DNA from: a virus | Direction: 5' to 3' (one strand) | DNA: 60,249 bases | Virus record (IMG/VR): IMGVR_UViG_3300023210_000037 | Span: 1 to 60,249 of that record | Shown: positions 24,035-31,366 of the stretch, piece by piece | How the letters are laid out: the number at the start of each line of letters is the position of its first letter | Position numbering within the stretch: the first letter of the stretch is position 1 | Program-made: the position numbers and the translations under genes | Notes under the pieces: generated by a model | Told to the model about the DNA's origin: nothing | Databases searched by the model: none | Seen by the model: only the letters and a program-made list of their open reading frames with translations

Positions 24035-25423
24035 ATGACTAAAAAAAATAGTGTAAATTTAGGTTACTTAGGTTTTAATTTTCAGATAAAATTAGTCAAA
24101 CAGTTAATAGAAGATATAAAATTTTCAGAAGAAATAATGGACATTGTTAGTCCACAATATTTCGACAATGAATACCTTAGATTAGTTGTTGCTAGTGTGA
24201 AAGATTATTATGAAAAGTATGAAACGATACCTACATATGAAACAGTTTTTGAAATTATTAGGGTAGACATTAAACGAGAAATTGTTAGGGATTCTGCTAT
24301 TGAAATAGTGAAAGATGTCAAAAATGGTGATAGCAAGGATTGTTTACATATCCAAGATACTGCACTTAAGTTTTGCAAACAACAAGAACTTAAGAAGGCA
24401 AATCAAAAAATTCAGAAGATATTAGAGTTAGGGGATTTCGATAGGTATGATGAGTGTGAAGAGATATTAAAGGGTGCTTTATCCGTTGGTGGTGAAAAAG
24501 ATACAGGTATCGATGTATTTCATGCCATAGAAGATGTGTTAAGTGATGATTTTAGGTCACCGATTGCCACAGGTATGATTGCTATAGATAACTTAATGGA
24601 TGGTGGTTTATCTAAAGGAGAATTGGGTGTTATATTGGCCCCGTTCGGTGTTGGTAAAACTACTTTGGTAACTAAAATGGCAAATAACGCATATAATTTA
24701 GGTTATAATGTCGTACAAATATTTTTTGAAGATAATCCAAAGGTTATACAAAGAAAACATATAACGTGTTGGACAGAAGTACCGTTAAGTGAACTAACGG
24801 AAAACAGAGAAGAAATTAAAAAAGTAATACCCAAATTTAAATCAAAAGAGGGTAGTTTAATTTTAAAGAAAATGCCCAGTGATGGTACAACAATACCAAA
24901 AATAAAACAATATTTAAAAAAATTAACATCTAATGGTACTAAACCAGATATAGTTTTTATTGATTATATGGATTGCGTAGCTCCAACTAAACAATTCAAA
25001 GATGAGTGGAGTGGTGAAGGAAATGTGATGAGACAATTTGAAACTATGATTACAGAATTAGATGTTGTTGGTTGGACAGCAATACAGGGTAATAGAAGTT
25101 CTATCGGAGCATCTGTAGTAGAAGCGGATATGATAGGGGGATCAATCAAAAAAGGTCAGATAGGACACTTTATAATATCAATTGCTAAAACATTGGAACA
25201 AAAGGAAGCCGGAACCGCAACTTTAGCAATATTAAAATCTAGGTTCGGGAAAGATGGGGTATTATTCGAAGACATATTATTTGATAATGGCACATTAAAA
25301 ATTGACACTGATATATCTAGTGATGTTTCTTTTTTGGACTTTGAAAAAGGTGAAGAAAAGAAAAAATCTAATTTAGTTATTGAGGCGATGAGGAAGAAAA
25401 AACGAGTTTTCGGGGAACAGTAA
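24035..25423 (+). CDS. 41: Replicative DNA helicase (gp41/DnaB-like)
   Basis: The 462-residue protein is a hexameric 5'-3' replicative helicase that works with the primase. The N-terminal half is helical, the C-terminal half a RecA-like motor with Walker A APFGVGKTT at 202-210, an IFFEDNP motif, Walker B IVFIDYMDCV, and later GNRSS and the IGGSIKKGQIGHFIISI segment typical of DnaB-family C-terminal motifs. Size matches T4 gp41 (475 aa). Its partner primase is encoded 32 kb away at 57782. A perfect TAAGTTA/TAACTTA hairpin directly behind the stop (25421-25439) lacks a T run. Confidence 0.9.
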   Translation: MTKKNSVNLGYLGFNFQIKLVKQLIEDIKFSEEIMDIVSPQYFDNEYLRLVVASVKDYYEKYETIPTYETVFEIIRVDIKREIVRDSAIEIVKDVKNGDSKDCLHIQDTALKFCKQQELKKANQKIQKILELGDFDRYDECEEILKGALSVGGEKDTGIDVFHAIEDVLSDDFRSPIATGMIAIDNLMDGGLSKGELGVILAPFGVGKTTLVTKMANNAYNLGYNVVQIFFEDNPKVIQRKHITCWTEVPLSELTENREEIKKVIPKFKSKEGSLILKKMPSDGTTIPKIKQYLKKLTSNGTKPDIVFIDYMDCVAPTKQFKDEWSGEGNVMRQFETMITELDVVGWTAIQGNRSSIGASVVEADMIGGSIKKGQIGHFIISIAKTLEQKEAGTATLAILKSRFGKDGVLFEDILFDNGTLKIDTDISSDVSFLDFEKGEEKKKSNLVIEAMRKKKRVFGEQ

Positions 25424-25514
25424 GTTATTGTTTAACTTATTAAAAAAATTTTATTAATGATTAATTTTGTTAAGTGAATTAACACCCCCTAATAAAAAGA
25501 AAAAAATAGTAAAT

Positions 25515-28310
25515 ATGGATGTAACAAACAAAATATTATCAGACATTACAGTGTATATGAAATACGCTAAATACTTACCAGAATTAAATAGAAGAGAGAC
25601 GTGGGAAGAACTGGTTACGAGAAATAAGAATATGCACATTAAGAAATATCCTGAATTAAAAGATGAGATAGAGGAAAAATATAAATTTGTATACGATAAA
25701 AAAGTATTACCATCTATGAGGTCAATGCAATTCGCTGGTAAGTCCATTGAGATATCACCTAACAGAGTTTATAACTGTGCGTTTTTACCTATTGATTCAG
25801 TAGAGTCGTTTAGTGAGACAATGTTTTTACTTTTAGGTGGAACAGGTGTTGGGTACTCAGTACAAAAACATCATGTAGAGAAACTACAACCAATAAATAA
25901 ACCATATAGTAAAAGAAAAAGAAGGTTCTTAATTGGGGACTCAATCGAAGGATGGGCTGACTCAATTAAAGTATTGATGAAATCATATATTGGTGATAAA
26001 AGAAGTTCTAGTATAGAATTTGATTTTTCGGACATTAGACCAAAAGGGGCTAGATTAGTTACTTCTGGTGGTAAAGCACCGGGACCACAACCATTAAAGG
26101 AATGTATTGTTAAAATAAAAGGTATTTTAGAAAGTAAATCTGATGGTGAAAATTTATCCACACTTGAAACACATGATATTGTATGTTACATTGCTGACGC
26201 AGTGTTAGCTGGTGGTATTCGTAGGGCAGCTTTAATTAGTCTATTTAGTGCAGATGATGACGAAATGATTTCTTGTAAAACAGGTAACTGGTGGGAAACT
26301 AACCCACAAAGGGGTAGGTCAAATAATTCAGCGGTTCTTATTAGACATAAAATCACTAAAGATTTCTTTATGGAATTGTGGAAAAGAATTGAACTGTCAG
26401 GTGCAGGTGAACCAGGAATTTACCTATCAAATGATAAGTCCTGGGGAACAAATCCCTGTTGTTTTGTAGGTGATACATTAGTTGCTACTGCAGATGGAAG
26501 AAACGCTGTTAGTATTGCTCAGTTAGAGAAAGAGAATTATAAAGGACCTGTTTATTCTATCCAAACACAAACCGGTCAAGTAGTAACATCTTATTGTTCT
26601 AATGTTTGGGTGAGTAAAAAAAATGCAGAGTTAGTTGAGGTTAAGTTAGATGACGGTTCAAGTTTTAGGTGTACACCTGAACATAAAATTATGTTAAGGG
26701 GTTGTAACTATGTTGAAGCTAAAGATTTAGTTAATGGGGTTAGTTTAATGCCGTTTAATTCATTTAAAAGACCCGATAGGGATTATAGGATGATATGTTC
26801 TAACACTGGAAGAGATTTAGCTCAATACGCTCATGTATCACAATATTATGATATTATTAAAAATGGATATGAAAAACAACATATCCACCATATAGATGGT
26901 AATGGTTTAAATGATTTACCAGAAAACTTAGAATCTATTAACGCAAAAGAACATAATAGAAACCATATGTTAGGAGATAAGAATTCTTTTTTTAAGATTA
27001 AAGATTTAGATTCTTGGAAAGAGAAACAATCAAGTAGACAATTAGGTGTAAAAAATAGTAATTCTAACGGAATAACAACTGAGGAAATGTTAATTAGGTT
27101 GAGGTCTAGAAGAGTACAAAAGTTGAAAAGGTTAACCCAAAAGGAAATATTAGAAACATGTAATGTTAAATTTTTATCTAAAGGTAGGTTAACTGAAATG
27201 AATGTTAATAGTATATCTGAATTACAGGATGATCTATGTGAAATGATAAACCATAAGGTTGTTAGCGTTGATTTTATATCAGAAAGAGAAGATGTTTATG
27301 ATATGACAGTTGAGGGGACACATAATTTTGGTATTATAACATCCAGTACTGATGATAACTTTATAAATAGTTCAGGTATTTTTGTTCATAATTGTGAAAT
27401 AGCGCTAAGACCATTTCAGTTCTGTAACTTATGTGAAGTAAACGTTTCTAATATCGAATCACAAGAAGATTTAAATGTGAGAGTTAAAGCTGCTGCGTTC
27501 ATAGGGACGTTACAAGCTGGTTATACGGGCTTTCATTATCTTAGAGAGATATGGCAAGAAACTACAGAGAAAGACGCTCTAATAGGTGTTTCTATGACTG
27601 GAATTGGAAGTGGTGTAGTATTAGGATATGATTTAGAAAAATCTGCTGATATAGTAAAGAGAGAAAATAGTAGAGTTGCTAAATTAATAGATATTAAAAA
27701 GAGTTCTAGGTGTACCACAGTAAAACCTGCGGGAACAACATCCCTAACTTTAGGGACATCATCGGGAATACATGCTTGGCACAATGATTACTATATTAGA
27801 AGGGTTAGAGTTGGTAAAAATGAATCAATATATAAATATTTAATTGTTAATCATCCAGAATTGTTAGAGGATGATTTCTTTAGATCACATGATACGGCAA
27901 TTATCACTATCCCACAGAAAGCACCGAAAGGTTCAATATTAAGAACAGAATCACCATTTGACCTTTTAGAAAGAGTTAAAAAAGTGGCGATAGAATGGGT
28001 AAAAAGTGGACATAGAAATGGTTCTAACACTCACAACGTTTCCGCAACCATATCCCTTAAAGAAGAAGATTGGGAATTAGCTGGTGAATGGATGTGGACA
28101 AATAAAGAACACTATAATGGTTTATCTGTATTACCTTATAATGGTGGTACATATACTCAAGCACCTTTCGAAGATATAACTGAAGAAAAGTATAATGAAA
28201 TGGTAAAACATTTAAATAACATTGATTTATCTCTAATCGTAGAAGAAACTGACGAAACGGATTTAAGTGGTGAATTAGCATGCGCTGGGTCATCTTGCGA
28301 AATTAAATAA
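25515..28310 (+). CDS. nrdJ: Class II (B12-dependent) ribonucleotide reductase with intein
   Basis: It converts ribonucleotides to deoxyribonucleotides. ATG 25515 (MDVTNKILSD) is chosen; the frame extends to TTG 25467 but with poor sequence. Numbered from this start: NCAF gives redox Cys88, NPC gives the thiyl Cys315, and QFC gives redox Cys637. The 311-residue intein occupies 316-626. After splicing the thiyl and second redox cysteines are 11 residues apart, as in the Lactobacillus class II enzyme (408/419), and NPC-C-E restores the catalytic Glu two residues on. The C-terminus has CAGSSC (923-928), the reducing cysteine pair. The mature enzyme would be 620 residues, compact for the family. 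A class II enzyme needs no oxygen and no second subunit. Confidence 0.88.
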   Translation: MDVTNKILSDITVYMKYAKYLPELNRRETWEELVTRNKNMHIKKYPELKDEIEEKYKFVYDKKVLPSMRSMQFAGKSIEISPNRVYNCAFLPIDSVESFSETMFLLLGGTGVGYSVQKHHVEKLQPINKPYSKRKRRFLIGDSIEGWADSIKVLMKSYIGDKRSSSIEFDFSDIRPKGARLVTSGGKAPGPQPLKECIVKIKGILESKSDGENLSTLETHDIVCYIADAVLAGGIRRAALISLFSADDDEMISCKTGNWWETNPQRGRSNNSAVLIRHKITKDFFMELWKRIELSGAGEPGIYLSNDKSWGTNPCCFVGDTLVATADGRNAVSIAQLEKENYKGPVYSIQTQTGQVVTSYCSNVWVSKKNAELVEVKLDDGSSFRCTPEHKIMLRGCNYVEAKDLVNGVSLMPFNSFKRPDRDYRMICSNTGRDLAQYAHVSQYYDIIKNGYEKQHIHHIDGNGLNDLPENLESINAKEHNRNHMLGDKNSFFKIKDLDSWKEKQSSRQLGVKNSNSNGITTEEMLIRLRSRRVQKLKRLTQKEILETCNVKFLSKGRLTEMNVNSISELQDDLCEMINHKVVSVDFISEREDVYDMTVEGTHNFGIITSSTDDNFINSSGIFVHNCEIALRPFQFCNLCEVNVSNIESQEDLNVRVKAAAFIGTLQAGYTGFHYLREIWQETTEKDALIGVSMTGIGSGVVLGYDLEKSADIVKRENSRVAKLIDIKKSSRCTTVKPAGTTSLTLGTSSGIHAWHNDYYIRRVRVGKNESIYKYLIVNHPELLEDDFFRSHDTAIITIPQKAPKGSILRTESPFDLLERVKKVAIEWVKSGHRNGSNTHNVSATISLKEEDWELAGEWMWTNKEHYNGLSVLPYNGGTYTQAPFEDITEEKYNEMVKHLNNIDLSLIVEETDETDLSGELACAGSSCEIK
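26460..27392 (+). mobile_element. Intein with HNH homing endonuclease inside nrdJ
   Basis: The 311-residue element starts with Cys1 in CFVGDTLVATADG, has block B GSSFRCTPEHKIML with the TxxH pair, a central HNH endonuclease (IHHIDGNGLNDLPENL, then HNRNH), block F DVYDMTVEGTHNFGI, and ends FVHN before the +1 Cys (27393). All splice-essential residues are visible: Cys1, block B His, terminal HN and Cys+1. It is inserted immediately after the catalytic thiyl cysteine of NrdJ, so the enzyme can only work after splicing. Confidence 0.92.
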
Positions 28311-28311
28311 A

Positions 28312-28488
28312 ATGATAAACCCAACAGAAGATTGGATATATGATTTATATATTAAAGAAACTATAAATCGTAAGATAAAACCAATACCCAAGGATCAACA
28401 CGTAAGTAGGGGTAGTTGTTGTGGGAACGAATGTTTACATTGTCCATACATACCCAAACACGAAAAAGGTGCTACAGATACCAAATAA
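28312..28488 (+). CDS. Small CCGN-x-C-x-HCPY protein (DUF5522-like)
   Basis: A 58-codon frame from ATG 28312 starts one base after the nrdJ stop, so it is surely co-transcribed and probably translationally coupled. The core GSCCGNECLHCPY (about residues 37-49) closely resembles the CCGxxCxHCPY signature of the DUF5522 family of tiny cellular proteins, which is suggestive of metal or cluster binding through four cysteines and a histidine. The N-terminal WIYDLYIKETINR helix also fits. Function is unknown even in cells; the link with ribonucleotide reductase is positional. Confidence 0.65.
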   Translation: MINPTEDWIYDLYIKETINRKIKPIPKDQHVSRGSCCGNECLHCPYIPKHEKGATDTK

Positions 28489-28490
28489 TT

Positions 28491-28520
28491 AAAAGTCAGT
28501 TAATCACTGACTTTTTTTTT
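28491..28520 (+). terminator. Rho-independent terminator after nrdJ unit
   Basis: AAAAGTCAGT (28491-28500) pairs with ACTGACTTTT (28506-28515) around TAATC, and the T run extends to 28520. It ends the replication/nucleotide operon; a late-type promoter follows at 28556. Confidence 0.92.
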
Positions 28521-28555
28521 ATCTACACTTTTCTTTTAAAAAATTTATTGTAGAA

Positions 28556-28563
28556 TATTTATA
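28556..28563 (+). promoter_or_regulatory. Probable late promoter TATTTATA
   Basis: TATTTATA starts 13 bases before the ATG of the gp25 gene and 36 bases after the terminator's T run. The short distance implies a leaderless or nearly leaderless late transcript for the wedge genes. Confidence 0.65.
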
Positions 28564-28568
28564 TACAA

Positions 28569-28952
28569 ATGGCAGAGAGTAGATTTATAAATATTGATTT
28601 TCCCTTTAGGGATAGTAAAGAAGGATTTTATTTTAATTTAACAAAAACAAATGAAACCGCAATACGTGCAGACCTTTTACATTTATTATTAACTAATAAA
28701 GGGGAAAGGTTATATATGCCAGATTTCGGTAGTGATTTAAAAAAGTTTATTTTTGAACCAAATGATAGTATAACACATATCGACATTAAAAATAACATAA
28801 ACGAAACAATAAAAAAATATATACCGAATCTTATAATAGATTCAATAGAGTTTAAAAACAACGATATTGAAGAATTGATAGTTGTTGAGGTAAAGTATAC
28901 AGTAACAGAAGGAGCATTCTCATCTTCAGATGTTGTTGAAATAACATTTTAA
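28569..28952 (+). CDS. 25: Baseplate wedge subunit gp25
   Basis: The 127-residue protein (T4 gp25 is 132) belongs to the gp25/lysozyme-like family that joins the sheath's first ring to the wedge. The diagnostic motif is NKGERLYMPDFGSDLKKFIFE (about residues 36-57) where the Arg, Pro, and FG are conserved; flanking helices (AIRADLLHLLL, INETIKKYI) and closing strands (LIVVEVKYTV) fit. The gene starts a late transcript and is followed by gp6 two bases later, the same order as in contractile-tail gene clusters generally. Confidence 0.9.
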   Translation: MAESRFINIDFPFRDSKEGFYFNLTKTNETAIRADLLHLLLTNKGERLYMPDFGSDLKKFIFEPNDSITHIDIKNNINETIKKYIPNLIIDSIEFKNNDIEELIVVEVKYTVTEGAFSSSDVVEITF

Positions 28953-28954
28953 AT

Positions 28955-30772
28955 ATGATTAAAAAAATAGATTATAACGCTAGGAATTTTGCACAAGTAA
29001 GGACAGAACTTGTTGGATACATAAAACAATATTATCCAGAAATATTTTCAGATTTTAATGATGCATCGGTGGGTATGATGCTATTGGAACTAAATGCTGC
29101 GGTAGGTGATATGTTATCATTTCATACTGATAGGATGTTTAATGAAACACAAATTGATTATGCTCAAGAAAGGTCATCAGTATTAGAATTGGCAAGAACA
29201 TTTGGGTTAAATATCCCAGGTAAAAGACCAAGTATAACAATAATAGATTGGTCAGTAACTGTACCAACAGCTGGTGACACATTTGACGTATCCTACGCAC
29301 CTTTATTATTAAAAGGTTCACAAGCAACTGGTGCTGGTAAAGTTTTTGAGTTAGTAGAAGATTCTGATTTCTCCTCACCATTTACAACAGGAGGAATACC
29401 AAACAGGTTAATAATTCCAAATATTGATGACTCTGGGTTAGTATTAAATTATACGTTAACTAAAAGAGAAATAGTATTAAATGGTACAACAAAAATTTAT
29501 AAAAGAGTAATTAACCAAGATGATTATAGACCGTTTTTAGAGGTTATATTACCAGAAGATAATGTTTTATCTATTGAAAATATAATTACATTAGAAGGTA
29601 CAAATTTAACAACCGAACCAACATTGAATCAGTTTACTGAATTTGATAATAACTTTTATGAGGTGGAAGCGTTGGCACAAGCTGAGGTATATATACCAGA
29701 TGGAAATAGAAAATCAGATAAAACCGGTATAACTCCAGGTAGGTGGATAAATTCACCGAAAAGATTTATAAAAGAATTTACCGATAATGGTTTTTGTAAA
29801 ATTATATTTGGTGGAGGACAATCAGATATATCTGAATTAAATACATTTATTGGTTGCAGGGGTCAAATAGATAGAATAGGTGATTTTGTTAATAATCTTT
29901 CATTAGGTGAGATACCGATACCCGCAAATACGATGTTTGTTAAATATAGAATAGGTGGTGGAAATAGTAGTAATATTGGACCGAATACTTTAACTAGTTT
30001 AGGTAATATAAGTATGACAATTAATGGTGACGAGGCAACAAAAAATCAAGAAGTTAGAGATAGTTTAGAGGTTAATAACCCGATACCCGCAATTGGTGGA
30101 AAAGAACAACCTTCAGTTAATGAGGTTAGGAACTTAGTTAAATATAATTTTGCTGCACAAAACAGATGTGTTACTATTAAAGATTACCAAAGTAGAATAC
30201 CATTAATGCCTGGTAAGTATGGGGTTCCATTTAGAACTGGTGTTTGGGAAGAAAGAAATAAGGTAAATGTAACAGTATTATCATTAGATGAAAATAGTAA
30301 ATTAAGTAACCAATCCACATCTACATTAAAAGAAAATATTGCAGAATATTTGGCAGATTTTAGAATGTTAAATGATTATGTCACAATAAAAGATGGGAGA
30401 ATTATAAATATAGGTTTTGAAATTTCATTATTTTTAGATAAATCAATATCAAAAGGGGAGATTATTACAGATGTTATTGATGCTGTTACTGAATATTTTG
30501 ATATTAATAATTGGGAAATGGGTGATAATATTTATTTGGCTCAGTTAATTGAAAATATTAATAATGTGGGTGGTGTGTTAAATGTTACAGAATTAAAAGC
30601 TTTTAATAAGGTTGGTAATACTAAATATTCATTGAATAGTATATCACAACCTTATGTTGATGAAGCAACTAAAGAAATTGATTTATTGGGTGAGTATACT
30701 TTATATGGTGAACCAGACTCTATGTTTGAAATAAAATATCCAAATGTGGATATAAAAGTTAGGGGAAAATAA
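28955..30772 (+). CDS. 6: Baseplate wedge subunit gp6
   Basis: The 605-residue protein is a gp6/gpJ-family wedge component that forms the continuous inner ring of the baseplate. Signature features: an N-terminal NARNFAQVRTELVGYIKQYYPE, then DFNDASVGMMLLELNAAVGDML (about 33-54), FHTDRMFNETQIDYAQERSSVLELARTFG (55-84), and a C-terminal NLVKYNFAAQNRCVTIKDYQSRIP with a later helix-strand repeat. T4 gp6 has 660 residues. It is adjacent to gp25 as expected. A 68-base gap with no recognisable promoter follows. Confidence 0.9.
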   Translation: MIKKIDYNARNFAQVRTELVGYIKQYYPEIFSDFNDASVGMMLLELNAAVGDMLSFHTDRMFNETQIDYAQERSSVLELARTFGLNIPGKRPSITIIDWSVTVPTAGDTFDVSYAPLLLKGSQATGAGKVFELVEDSDFSSPFTTGGIPNRLIIPNIDDSGLVLNYTLTKREIVLNGTTKIYKRVINQDDYRPFLEVILPEDNVLSIENIITLEGTNLTTEPTLNQFTEFDNNFYEVEALAQAEVYIPDGNRKSDKTGITPGRWINSPKRFIKEFTDNGFCKIIFGGGQSDISELNTFIGCRGQIDRIGDFVNNLSLGEIPIPANTMFVKYRIGGGNSSNIGPNTLTSLGNISMTINGDEATKNQEVRDSLEVNNPIPAIGGKEQPSVNEVRNLVKYNFAAQNRCVTIKDYQSRIPLMPGKYGVPFRTGVWEERNKVNVTVLSLDENSKLSNQSTSTLKENIAEYLADFRMLNDYVTIKDGRIINIGFEISLFLDKSISKGEIITDVIDAVTEYFDINNWEMGDNIYLAQLIENINNVGGVLNVTELKAFNKVGNTKYSLNSISQPYVDEATKEIDLLGEYTLYGEPDSMFEIKYPNVDIKVRGK

Positions 30773-30840
30773 CATTTAAGTGGTAATAGTAATTACTTTA
30801 TGATAAAACGATATTAGTTTATTGTAAAAAATATAAAGTT

Positions 30841-31359
30841 ATGGGATGTAAAGAATGTAAAAGTAAAAAAGGTAAACAAGGTAAACAAGGTAAACAAGGT
30901 AAATCAACGACAATACCTTTAGTACCAGAAGATATAGCTAATGGTGATTTTGGGGGTAATTTTCTATTTAAGGTAGTGGCATTTGCTGCAATAGTTGTTG
31001 CAATACCATTTTTAATAATTATTCTACTTGGTCAGACTTTTATAACCTTTTTTTTACCTAAAATTAAATTTGACTTTACCGGTAAACTAACTAATTTATT
31101 TAAGAAATTAGTTATGTGGTATGCTAAACGCAAAGCAACTAAGGAATTAAAGAAAAAAGAAGAGGAGTTTAAGGGTAACCTTAATTACGATGGTTACGAT
31201 GATTATGATGTTTCTGACAACTCAAATTCCGATGATTATGAAGTATTTGAAACTGAAGAATATACGGTAGAAGATATATTAGAAGACGCAGAAACACTTG
31301 ACTGGGAAAATTTATCTAACCCTAAAGTAAAAAAAGGTAATAACAAAAAAGGTCAATAA
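30841..31359 (+). CDS. Membrane-segment protein with KQG repeat, 172 aa
   Basis: No family is recognised. The N-terminus has CKECKSKK and a triplicated GKQ unit (residues 11-19, coded by GGTAAACAA copies). Residues about 46-72 form one long hydrophobic stretch (FKVVAFAAIVVAIPFLIIILLG) that would span or insert into a membrane. It is followed by an amphipathic basic region (LTNLFKKLVMWYAKRKATKEL) and a very acidic tail. The gene sits eight bases before the 1507-residue Cys-rich protein, which also has a hydrophobic segment, so the two may cooperate. A holin-like or baseplate-membrane role is possible; neither is shown. Confidence 0.6.
   Translation: MGCKECKSKKGKQGKQGKQGKSTTIPLVPEDIANGDFGGNFLFKVVAFAAIVVAIPFLIIILLGQTFITFFLPKIKFDFTGKLTNLFKKLVMWYAKRKATKELKKKEEEFKGNLNYDGYDDYDVSDNSNSDDYEVFETEEYTVEDILEDAETLDWENLSNPKVKKGNNKKGQ
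30871..30903 (+). repeat. Tandem 9-base repeat GGTAAACAA
   Basis: Three perfect copies at 30871-30897 plus a partial GGTAAA at 30898-30903, encoding Gly-Lys-Gln units. Such arrays change length by slippage in multiples of nine, keeping frame. Confidence 0.9.
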
Positions 31360-31366
31360 TGAATAG

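Noticed and set aside
25421-25439. Perfect hairpin TAAGTTA/TAACTTA after the helicase gene
   Set aside because: It is followed by A-rich rather than T-rich sequence, so it is not called a terminator. It could be a processing or attenuation element, but nothing else supports that.
25467-25514. Extension of NrdJ to a TTG start at 25467
   Set aside because: The added 16 residues are Pro/Lys/Asn-rich and unlike the family; ATG 25515 gives a natural N-terminus.
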